Assembly (NCBI GenBank): GCA_011773575.1
Contig: WVXJ01000242.1
Coordinates: forward strand, 21,684 to 27,591
Origin: Armatimonadota bacterium
GTDB lineage: Bacteria; Armatimonadota; Hebobacteria; Hebobacterales; WVXJ01
Direction of reading: 5' to 3'
DNA length: 5,908 nucleotides
In this document: piece after piece, positions 1 to 5,908 of the stretch
Layout of the letters: each line of letters starts with the position of its first letter
Position numbering within the stretch: position 1 is the first letter of the stretch
Made by a program: the position numbers and the translations under genes
Notes under the pieces: model-generated
Seen by the model: only the letters and a program-made list of their open reading frames with translations
The model's database searches: none
What the model was told of the DNA's origin: nothing

Positions 1-48
1 CTTCCCAGGACCATCCCCGGAGCAGATAAGAACACGGAGTCGGAATGA
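1..48 (+). CDS. Probable 3' end of an upstream gene (partial)
   Basis: Frame 1 is open from the left edge to a TGA at 46-48, giving a short hydrophilic tail (LPRTIPGADKNTESE). The stop overlaps the ATG at 45-47 as ATGA, a typical junction between co-translated operon genes. The other frames could also carry a gene end: frame 3 stops at 27-29 and frame 2 near 62. The assignment therefore rests on the ATGA overlap and on the same-strand arrangement of all later genes. Fifteen residues are too few to identify a family. From context a cytoplasmic GT2-type glycosyltransferase or another envelope-glycan gene is plausible, but that is inference only. Confidence 0.4.
   Translation, partial: LPRTIPGADKNTESE
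36..39 (+). promoter_or_regulatory. Ribosome binding site (GGAG) for the ArnE-like gene
   Basis: GGAG lies five bases upstream of the ATG at 45. A second, slightly stronger-looking AAGGAG (69-74) sits six bases before an in-frame GTG at 81, so the start choice is not fully settled. An in-frame TAA at 27-29 prevents any start further upstream. Confidence 0.5.
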
Positions 49-521
49 ATACTATCTCATCTGAGAAGAAGGAGCCTCTCGTGCATCCACTACTATTAGT
101 TCTCATCGCCGTTACCCTGGGCGCGGTGGGACAGATTATGTTGAAACAGGGAATGGGCGGAACGGGAGTCTCCGGCAGCATCGGCCAGCAGGGGCGCATT
201 CTCTTCCGCGCTATCCTTACCCCGTACGTTCTCTTCGGCCTCATGCTTTATGGGATCAGCGCGCTCTTCTGGCTGAAGGTGCTCAGCACCCAGGAACTCT
301 CCTATGTTTACCCTATGATCGCTGTGAGTTATGTTATTGTAACGGTGCTGTCCATTATCTTCCTGCGTGAGCAGATCAGCCCCATGCGCTGGGTGGCCCT
401 GCTGGTCATCTGCGCGGGGGTGGCGATGCTGGCTCTTTGGGGAGCGAACAAGGCGCAGGCCCAAGAATCCACAGCCCAAGTTCTGGAGGTTGAGAGTCTG
501 GAAGGAAAGAACCTGCCTTAA
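45..521 (+). CDS. Small EamA/SMR-type four-helix membrane protein, ArnE-like flippase subunit
   Basis: This 158-residue inner-membrane protein has four predicted helices at about residues 14-34, 52-76, 84-107 and 113-132. Its length and layout match half-size DMT-superfamily proteins (SMR/ArnE/ArnF type) rather than the ten-helix EamA transporters. Recognisable signatures are GQIMLKQG at the end of helix 1, LFWLKVLS closing helix 2, VYPMI in helix 3, and REQISPMRW before helix 4. From memory each has a close counterpart in E. coli ArnE, which with ArnF is proposed to flip undecaprenyl-phosphate-aminoarabinose. Helix 1 lacks the glutamate that EmrE-type drug exporters use, which argues against a drug pump. 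An unusual Gln/Glu-rich tail follows helix 4 (about 134-158). No ArnF-like partner is visible, so it may act as a homodimer or with a subunit encoded elsewhere. The start is ATG45; GTG81 is an alternative that removes only the hydrophilic leader. The gene lies 34 bases before a YfhO-type gene. Family confidence is high; the substrate is unknown. Confidence 0.85.
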   Translation: MNTISSEKKEPLVHPLLLVLIAVTLGAVGQIMLKQGMGGTGVSGSIGQQGRILFRAILTPYVLFGLMLYGISALFWLKVLSTQELSYVYPMIAVSYVIVTVLSIIFLREQISPMRWVALLVICAGVAMLALWGANKAQAQESTAQVLEVESLEGKNLP

Positions 522-543
522 AGGCTCGATCGTCCAGTGCACC

Positions 544-548
544 TGAGG
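544..548 (+). promoter_or_regulatory. Ribosome binding site (TGAGG) deciding the GTG start at 556
   Basis: TGAGG ends seven bases before GTG556. The same TGA (544-546) is an in-frame stop for this reading frame, so GTG556 is the only plausible start between that stop and the first transmembrane helix. The 34-base gap holding it shows no promoter and no terminator with a T-tract. Confidence 0.6.
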
Positions 549-555
549 CGCACAA

Positions 556-2946
556 GTGCCAAAAGTCCACAGACGAACATCGAAGACTCCTCCCGCCAGG
601 CTCGCCTCCAGGGGCAAGAGCCGCGTCCTCATTGTCCTCTGCATCGTCCTGCCGCCGCTGGTTCTCACCTGGAAAACACTGTTCTCGCACTCCCTGCTGC
701 CAGCTGATTTGCTCACTATGATGCCGCCTTGGAAGGAGGCCAACGCTCCTCTCATCGGGTTCTGGAACGCGCTTATCTGGGACTCTCTGGGCCAGTATTT
801 TCCGTGGAGGGATTTTGCCGCCCGCGTTTTTCAATCAGGCTACATTCCGCTGTGGAATCCATTCCAGTTCTGCGGACTGCCTTTCCTCGCCAATTCCCAG
901 TCGGCTCTCTTCTATCCGCTCAATCTCATCTTCTGGCTGACTGATACGCGGAGGGCCTTCGGCCTCAGCGGCTTCCTGCACCTTGCCCTCGCCGGTTGGT
1001 TTACATATCTCTTCTTACGGGCGGTGAGGCTGCGGCGCTTTGGCGCAACGGTGGGAGCGGTGACCTTCGCTCTGAACGGCTATTTCCTAACCTGGATTTT
1101 TCTGCCGACAGTGGTGAGCAGTGCTATCTGGCTGCCGCTCGCTCTGCTCTTCGCGGAGAAGTTCTTCAGGCGCGGGAAACCCGCCTTCGCTGTCGGGGCG
1201 GGAGCCGCGGTGGGCTTGTCCGCTCTCGCCGGTCATCCGCAAATCTTTTTGCTGTGCACGCTCTTTTTCGGTTTCTATTTCATTGCGCGCGGCATCTTTC
1301 TAAAGCAGTGGCTGCGACTGGCAGGGGGCATTCTCCTCACCGGCGGATTCGCGGCACTGCTTGCCGTGGTCCAACTGCTGCCTTTGGCGGAACTGCTTCG
1401 TTTCAGCCATCGCGCGCCGAGCGCGGGTGCAGAGAGATACGATTTCTATCTGTCCTGGGCTCTGCCCTGGCACAACCTGGTTACCTTGCTGCTGCCGGAC
1501 TTTTTCGGTAATCCGGGAACAACCACTTTCTGGGGGAAGGGCAATTATGCCGAATTCTGCGCCTACGCGGGAATCCTGCCTTTCGCTCTCGCTCTTATTG
1601 CGGTTCGATATGGGCGGGGTTTTCACGCCCGGTTTTTTGCGATCTTTGCCGCGGTGTGGCTGCTTTGCGCACTGGGCACTCCGCTCAACTGGTTCTTTTT
1701 TCACTTTATACCCGGCATGAGCCGGGCGGGAAGTCCGGCGCGGCTGCTCCTGCTCTACTTGTCTTCAGTGGCCTTTCTTGCGGGCATCGGGGCGAATTGG
1801 GTAACACAGGCCTACAGCGAAAAGGGGGCGGCATGGCTGAGGCCGCGGCTGTTGGCGGTCATTCTGGTAGTGGCAATCCTGGCGGTCGGACTCGCCTTCT
1901 TTTCCAGAGCGCTCCTCCCCTACTCTGGAGAATTCACTCTGCAAGATGTGTTTGGTGATGCGAAGCCGAATATCACGCTGCTTGGCAGCATTTGTTTGGT
2001 TTCGATAATACTCATCTTTGCGATGGGGGCACGCTCCCGGCAGGTCCGGAACGCTCTGGCAGGGGCGGTCGTCTTCTTGATTGTGGCGGATTTGCTTATC
2101 TTCGGTTTTCGCTATATTCGAACCAGCCCGCGGGCGGAGGTCTTTCCCTCCACAGGAGTAACACGCTTTCTGCAGGAGAATGCCGATGGAGGAAGATTCC
2201 TGGCGCTTTCTCCGGAGCCGCTTGAAGAGGCCTGGCCCGCCTCCGATCTGCCTGAGGCGGTCTATCTTCTGCGAGGGATGAGGCCTTTTCCGCGGGCTTT
2301 GCTGCCGCCGAATTCGGCGATGGTATATTCGCTGCGAGATGTGCTGGGATATGATTCGGTTTACCTGGCGAACTACCGCGCGCTTGTGGGCGAACTGGAG
2401 GGGCGTGACCCCAGTCCGGCGGCAAATGGGAATCTTCTTCTCGCCTCCAGCGCCAGGAGAGACATGCTGCCTCTCTTCGGGGTGCGCTATCTACTGTCTC
2501 TCGTTCCTCTGGAGGGGCGTGATTTGCGGCTGGTCTATGATGGTGAAGTGAAGGTCTATGAGGTCATCTCTGCGGTTTCGCGGGCCTGGGCGGCAGACGG
2601 CTCATTCAGCCCGGGAGTCGCTATGGGTGAGGCGGAGATTGTGGAAGATGGAATCAACCATGTCCGGGTGGAGGCAAGCCTCACGACAGACGGGTATCTG
2701 GTTTTGGCGGATGCCTTTTATCCCGGCTGGCATGCATTTGTCGGCGGTCAGGAGATGGAGATTATTCGGGCGAATGGGGCCTTTCGAGCGGTAGCGCTGC
2801 CGGCTGGCAGCCATCAGGTTGACTTTCATTATCGGCCTGCTGTGTTCAAAATCGGTCTGTTTGCTTTCTTATTAGCGCTGAGTATAGCGGCAGGCTGTTC
2901 AACAAACGCAATTCTTCTCAGAAGACGCGGATTTGAGAAAAGATAA
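556..2946 (+). CDS. YfhO-family polytopic membrane protein, putative GT-C glycosyltransferase
   Basis: This 796-residue protein has a basic cytoplasmic N-terminus, a first helix at about 23-40, roughly a dozen more helices up to about residue 518, an extracytoplasmic domain (about 520-760), and a final helix near 763-781. YfhO hallmarks are clear. The first outer loop carries acidic residues (D51, D76, D86) followed by GYIPLWNPFQF (95-105) and NSQSALFYPLN (113-123). The soluble region has DVLGYDSVYLANY (595-607) and LPLFGVRYLL (638-647). The C-terminus has FYPGWHAFVGG (721-731) and ANGAFRAVALPAG (739-751). In Bacillus subtilis YfhO is implicated in adding GlcNAc to lipoteichoic acid from a polyprenyl-phosphate donor, working with CsbB and GtcA. 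Most bacterial family members are uncharacterised. The gene appears intact. It starts at GTG with a good Shine-Dalgarno and overlaps the next gene by 14 bases. The extracytoplasmic transferase role is inferred from family and context; sugar and acceptor are unknown. Confidence 0.88.
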   Translation: MPKVHRRTSKTPPARLASRGKSRVLIVLCIVLPPLVLTWKTLFSHSLLPADLLTMMPPWKEANAPLIGFWNALIWDSLGQYFPWRDFAARVFQSGYIPLWNPFQFCGLPFLANSQSALFYPLNLIFWLTDTRRAFGLSGFLHLALAGWFTYLFLRAVRLRRFGATVGAVTFALNGYFLTWIFLPTVVSSAIWLPLALLFAEKFFRRGKPAFAVGAGAAVGLSALAGHPQIFLLCTLFFGFYFIARGIFLKQWLRLAGGILLTGGFAALLAVVQLLPLAELLRFSHRAPSAGAERYDFYLSWALPWHNLVTLLLPDFFGNPGTTTFWGKGNYAEFCAYAGILPFALALIAVRYGRGFHARFFAIFAAVWLLCALGTPLNWFFFHFIPGMSRAGSPARLLLLYLSSVAFLAGIGANWVTQAYSEKGAAWLRPRLLAVILVVAILAVGLAFFSRALLPYSGEFTLQDVFGDAKPNITLLGSICLVSIILIFAMGARSRQVRNALAGAVVFLIVADLLIFGFRYIRTSPRAEVFPSTGVTRFLQENADGGRFLALSPEPLEEAWPASDLPEAVYLLRGMRPFPRALLPPNSAMVYSLRDVLGYDSVYLANYRALVGELEGRDPSPAANGNLLLASSARRDMLPLFGVRYLLSLVPLEGRDLRLVYDGEVKVYEVISAVSRAWAADGSFSPGVAMGEAEIVEDGINHVRVEASLTTDGYLVLADAFYPGWHAFVGGQEMEIIRANGAFRAVALPAGSHQVDFHYRPAVFKIGLFAFLLALSIAAGCSTNAILLRRRGFEKR

Positions 2947-4585
2947 GAAGTCTCCTTCAAAAGCAAAGGTCCCCGCGCGTGCAGATGGACGAGAAATTCT
3001 CGTCCTCTTTGTCCTGGCCTTGGTGCTGCGAATCATTGGGGTCGGATGGGGGCTGCCGGGGCCCACTCATGTCTTCTCCTACCATCCTGATGAGATCTTT
3101 GTGCTGCGCCCCGCCCTGGGAATGTTGGAAGGTGACTGGAACCCCCACTTTTTCAACTACGGCACTTTGTATCTCTACCTGGTCGGTGTCGTTTCCTGGC
3201 TGTTCGCGCTGGTGGGCCTTTCACCCGGCAATGCCCCTGATCTGGGATTGCTGCATTTGATCGGCCGTGTCATCACTGCCTTCTTGGGTGCGGGGACGGT
3301 TGCACTCATCTATCTCATCGGCCGGGAACTGGGGAGCCGGAAACTGGCCCTGTGGGCTTCCGCACTACTGGCGGTAGCGCCGCTTCATCTGGTGAATTCC
3401 CATTTCGCCACAGTGGATGTGCCGGGGACTTTTCTGCTGGCTCTGGGAGCCTATGGCTCTCTGCGGATCATCCGGGAGGGGGGAACACAGTGGTATCTGC
3501 TTTCAGGCGCGGCGATGGGCCTGGCGGCAGCAACGAAGTATAACTTCGGTGTCGGTATCCTGGTTGTGGTGGCGGCCCATCTGCTGCGGGGGAAGATTCC
3601 CGGGCGGGAACATGCGCGTCTGGTTGCCGCAATTATGATGCTGCCTGTCTTCTTTCTTATCGGCTGTCCCTATGCGCTCTCCCTGGAAGGCTTGCCACAT
3701 ATCAGGAAGGAATTTCTGGCCGGCCTTCTCTTCGAGGCCCGACACATGCAGGAAGTGCGCACCGCGGCCTTTGTCGGAGCCGGCTCCGGCTGGGCCTATC
3801 ATGGTTTGCGGGGGCTGCCCGCGGCTTTAGGGGTGCCGCTGTATCTGCTTGCAGTTGGGGGTATGGTCCGGGCTTTTCTTCTGCGGGGTGATTCTCACGC
3901 CAAGAAAGATATTCTCCTGCTCCTCGGCTGGATCGTCTTCTTTTTCCTTATGATAGGATTCGCGACAGAGCGCTTTATTCGCTATCTCGTGCCACTGGTG
4001 CCTTTCTTGTGTCTGTTTGGGGCATTCGCAATGGAAGGCATATTCCGACTCCGCTTGAAGGGATTGCGAGTTATCGCGGTCGGTCTGGGCATGGCTTTGG
4101 GGTTGAACCTGGCCTATTCGGTTTCTCAACTCCGGTTATTCGTGGTTACAGACCCGCGTGATGACGCCCTCGCCGCGGTGAATGAATTGGGACCCAAGAC
4201 AGTCGGAGTACAGGAAATCCCCTGGTTTCGCACTCCGGCGGTATCGCCTTTCAATGGGGGCGTGCTGAGCCAGTCTTCTTTCATCAAGTGGCAGGAGACC
4301 GCGCCCTATCGAGTGATCGTGACCGGGTGGAAGAGAGAGGTACTTAAACGAGAACAGCCGGAGGTCTTCGCCATCTCCGATCTTCAGTATGTGAATGTTT
4401 TGCGCTTGGGTGATAAGAGGGCTCGGGACTTCATGGAGGTTCTGGAGAACTCATACTCCGAGCATCGAGTATTTCAGAATCCCACACCGACCGACTGGGT
4501 GGGCGGCGACCGTCGCCGTTCGCCGCCCGATTGGCTTTACTTGAAACCCGTAGTATCGATTTACTCGGGCTGGAAGAATGACTGA
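2933..4585 (+). CDS. Family 39-type GT-C glycosyltransferase (PMT/ArnT-like)
   Basis: This 550-residue integral membrane enzyme probably transfers a sugar from a polyprenyl-phosphate donor on the outer membrane face. About eleven helices lie between residues 21 and 396, followed by a hydrophilic extracytoplasmic domain (about 400-550). The first outer loop has YHPDEIF (50-56), with the Asp-Glu pair D53-E54 expected to bind metal or take part in catalysis as in PMT/ArnT enzymes, then NPHFFNYGTLYLY (70-82). The second outer loop has APLHLVNSHFATVDVP (149-164). ATKYN (200-204) and ERFIRYLVPLVPF (346-358) are also typical of family 39. The start is TTG2933, since no in-frame ATG or GTG lies between it and helix 1. 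Its Shine-Dalgarno is weak, so translation probably depends on coupling to the overlapping upstream gene. A GC-rich inverted repeat lies inside the last part (4501-4528). The 3' end overlaps the next start by eight bases. The fold is well supported; the substrate cannot be deduced. Confidence 0.88.
   Translation: MRKDKKSPSKAKVPARADGREILVLFVLALVLRIIGVGWGLPGPTHVFSYHPDEIFVLRPALGMLEGDWNPHFFNYGTLYLYLVGVVSWLFALVGLSPGNAPDLGLLHLIGRVITAFLGAGTVALIYLIGRELGSRKLALWASALLAVAPLHLVNSHFATVDVPGTFLLALGAYGSLRIIREGGTQWYLLSGAAMGLAAATKYNFGVGILVVVAAHLLRGKIPGREHARLVAAIMMLPVFFLIGCPYALSLEGLPHIRKEFLAGLLFEARHMQEVRTAAFVGAGSGWAYHGLRGLPAALGVPLYLLAVGGMVRAFLLRGDSHAKKDILLLLGWIVFFFLMIGFATERFIRYLVPLVPFLCLFGAFAMEGIFRLRLKGLRVIAVGLGMALGLNLAYSVSQLRLFVVTDPRDDALAAVNELGPKTVGVQEIPWFRTPAVSPFNGGVLSQSSFIKWQETAPYRVIVTGWKREVLKREQPEVFAISDLQYVNVLRLGDKRARDFMEVLENSYSEHRVFQNPTPTDWVGGDRRRSPPDWLYLKPVVSIYSGWKND
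4501..4528 (+). repeat. Perfect 9-bp GC-rich inverted repeat (hairpin) inside the GT39 gene
   Basis: GGGCGGCGA at 4501-4509 pairs perfectly with TCGCCGCCC at 4520-4528 across a ten-base loop. It encodes the segment GGDRRRSPP (524-532) near the C-terminus of the family 39 protein and ends 49 bases before the next gene's ATG. No T-tract follows, so it is not a standard intrinsic terminator. It could be an mRNA structure or a by-product of Gly/Arg/Pro codons in GC-rich DNA. Confidence 0.55.
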
Positions 4586-5908
4586 GAGCGGTTCCCTGCT
4601 GCGACTTGAGAAGAAGGAATTGCGCTGGCCTCTAGCGGTTGCTTTGGTCATCATTGCTCTCACCTGTCTGCCCTATCTTTTCGGGTGGGCGATCACTCCA
4701 CCGGGATTTCGCTACAGCGGTTATCTCTCCAACCCGGATGACCACAATGTCTATTTTTCCTATATGCGGCAGGCCCATGATGGAAGCCTGGTTTTTGTTG
4801 ACCAGTTCACCACCGAACCTCAGCGGCCCTGGTTCTTTCATGTTTTCTTTCTCTCACTGGGCCTCTTCTCTCGCATCAGCGGACTCTCCCTGATTGTCAC
4901 TTATCAACTATCTCGCATCATCTGGGGAGTGCTGTTATTGCTGGCACTCTATGTCTTTGGGGCCCACTTTCTGGAGGGGCTCCGGGCGCGGCGCTTCTTT
5001 CTGCTTCTCATTGCGCTCTCCTCCGGGCTGGGCTGGCTGTATCTGCTGATAATGCAGCCCACCGGCAACCAGCCTCATCCTCCGGATTTCGGGCCCGGGT
5101 TGGTGATGCCGGAATTGATTACCTTTCTGACGCTTTTGCTGCACCCGCTCTTCTCTTTTTCCGTTTTCCTGCTGGTGAGCACCCTTTTGTTGTTGATGTT
5201 GGCGATGGAGCGCCGCTCATTGGGATTGTCGCTCTGTGCGGGTGTAACGGGAATGCTGCTCGCCAATGTTCACTCTTATGACAGCATCCCCCTCGCCATC
5301 ACGATCTTGCTTTATCTGGTTGGACGTGTGGTGGTGCAGCGAAGATTGGGCTTGTGGGAGATTGCTCCGGCGCTGATCCTTGGAGTGATGATGCTCCCTC
5401 CCCTGCTCTACCAGTTTCATCTCTATCGCGATTTGCCGGTCTTTCGCTTGAAGGCGGAGGTGGCGACTCTCTCTCCACCGCTCTTGCAGTATCTGCTGGC
5501 GATGGGGCTGCCTTTCGTATTTTTCATTGCGGGTGCAAAGATCGCCCTGCAGAGGGTCCGCAAGCAGCCGGATCTCTTGCTGCCCATGGCCTGGTTTGTC
5601 GCGCTGCTTATCTCCGCCTATCTGCCTTTTTCATTTCAGCGCAAAATGGCGGAGGGGATGCAGATTCCCGTATGTCTGTTGGGCGCGCTCTTCTTGAGTG
5701 AGCGCGTTTTGAATAGTGAGAAGTTACACAGTACCATATTGCAGGGGGCAACCGCCGCGGCAATTCTTCTCTTTTGCTTCCCATCCAATGGATTCTTCCT
5801 GGGCAAGGCATTGCAGGACCTACAGTCAATGGGAACCAGTTATTATGCTCATCTAATGCCCCCACCCTATCTGCGGGCGGAGCAGGTGGCCGCGCTGGAG
5901 TGGCTGGA
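4578..5908 (+). CDS. Uncharacterised GT-C-like polytopic membrane protein (partial, cut at right edge)
   Basis: The frame starting at ATG4578 stays open to the window end, giving 443 codons without a stop; the C-terminus is missing. The protein has a short charged leader, a first helix at about 18-38 and some eleven further helices up to about residue 405. The outer loop after helix 1 contains SNPDDHNVYFSYMRQAHDG (51-69) and FTTEPQRPWFFH (77-88). The D54-D55 pair there is placed like the acidic motif of GT-C glycosyltransferases. Other notable motifs are SSGLGWLYLL (148-157), ANVHSYDSIPL (229-239), LSPPLLQYLL (298-307) and FQRKMAEGMQIP (353-364). I recall similar unannotated proteins in environmental bacteria such as Chloroflexota, but know no characterised member. 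The start overlaps the preceding stop as ATGACTGA with only a poor Shine-Dalgarno, so translational coupling is likely. A role as extracytoplasmic glycosyltransferase is inferred from topology, the acidic loop and context. A polymerase, ligase or accessory role is possible. Confidence 0.8.
   Translation, partial: MTESGSLLRLEKKELRWPLAVALVIIALTCLPYLFGWAITPPGFRYSGYLSNPDDHNVYFSYMRQAHDGSLVFVDQFTTEPQRPWFFHVFFLSLGLFSRISGLSLIVTYQLSRIIWGVLLLLALYVFGAHFLEGLRARRFFLLLIALSSGLGWLYLLIMQPTGNQPHPPDFGPGLVMPELITFLTLLLHPLFSFSVFLLVSTLLLLMLAMERRSLGLSLCAGVTGMLLANVHSYDSIPLAITILLYLVGRVVVQRRLGLWEIAPALILGVMMLPPLLYQFHLYRDLPVFRLKAEVATLSPPLLQYLLAMGLPFVFFIAGAKIALQRVRKQPDLLLPMAWFVALLISAYLPFSFQRKMAEGMQIPVCLLGALFLSERVLNSEKLHSTILQGATAAAILLFCFPSNGFFLGKALQDLQSMGTSYYAHLMPPPYLRAEQVAALEWL

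Noticed and set aside
45..521. Small multidrug-resistance (EmrE-type) exporter
   Set aside because: Size and fold fit, but the helix-1 glutamate needed for proton-coupled drug export is absent, and both motifs and neighbours favour an ArnE-like lipid-linked sugar role.
522..555. Possible terminator, promoter or start-masking hairpin between the first two complete genes
   Set aside because: Only a 4-bp GTGC/GCAC stem can form around the Shine-Dalgarno, there is no T-tract, and no convincing -35/-10 pair is visible; it is simply a short intra-operon gap.
96..834. Long overlapping minus-strand open frames (96-755 and 406-834)
   Set aside because: They lie opposite the well-supported ArnE-like and YfhO genes, have no recognisable domain, and their charged, low-complexity composition is typical of antisense shadows of GC-biased genes.
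1711..1726. CCCGGC-ATGA-GCCGGG hairpin inside the YfhO gene
   Set aside because: A perfect 6-bp stem, but intragenic, with no T-tract downstream on either strand and encoding ordinary residues (PGMSRAG); likely chance in GC-rich coding sequence.
3775..3788. 14-base perfect palindrome CGGAGCCGGCTCCG in the GT39 gene
   Set aside because: It has no loop and no repeat elsewhere in the window, sits mid-gene and encodes a Gly/Ala/Ser stretch; no support as an operator or recombination site.
62..4618. Shared 12-base string TGAGAAGAAGGA near the starts of the first and last complete-start genes (about 62-73 and 4606-4617)
   Set aside because: Both copies encode a Glu/Lys-rich leader ahead of the first helix, a common feature; the flanks differ, so it is best explained by similar amino-acid content.

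Overview
The window is a single-strand block of plus-strand genes for polytopic membrane proteins, almost gap-free. By eye the base composition is moderately GC-rich. The dense packing, Shine-Dalgarno motifs and GTG/TTG starts indicate a bacterium. The proteins resemble combinations I associate with large-genome environmental phyla such as Armatimonadota or Chloroflexota, but that placement is a weak guess. I see no rRNA, tRNA, CRISPR array, insertion sequence or phage gene.

Layout: (1) positions 1-48 are probably the last codons of an upstream gene, ending in an ATGA overlap with the next start. (2) 45-521 encodes a small four-helix EamA/SMR-type protein resembling ArnE, one half of the lipid-linked aminoarabinose flippase. 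(3) After a 34-base gap, 556-2946 encodes a full-length YfhO-family membrane protein starting at GTG. (4) 2933-4585 encodes a family 39-type (PMT/ArnT-like) GT-C glycosyltransferase starting at TTG, overlapping its predecessor by 14 bases. (5) From 4578 to the right edge runs a fourth membrane protein, cut by the window, which overlaps its predecessor by 8 bases. It looks GT-C-like but belongs to no characterised family I can name.

The shared strand, overlaps and tiny gaps imply one operon. The inferred theme is extracytoplasmic glycosylation. A small membrane subunit would help move a polyprenyl-phosphate-linked sugar across the membrane, and up to three GT-C-type transferases would use such donors on the outer face to modify a cell-surface polymer, lipid or protein. 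The sequence does not show the sugar or the acceptor. A cytoplasmic GT2 enzyme making the polyprenyl-phosphate sugar would be the expected missing member and may lie just upstream.

Nothing here is a clearly new kind of system. The most interesting points are the tandem of three divergent GT-C-like proteins behind an ArnE-like subunit, the uncharacterised fourth gene, and a strong GC-rich hairpin near the end of the third gene, just before the fourth gene's start.
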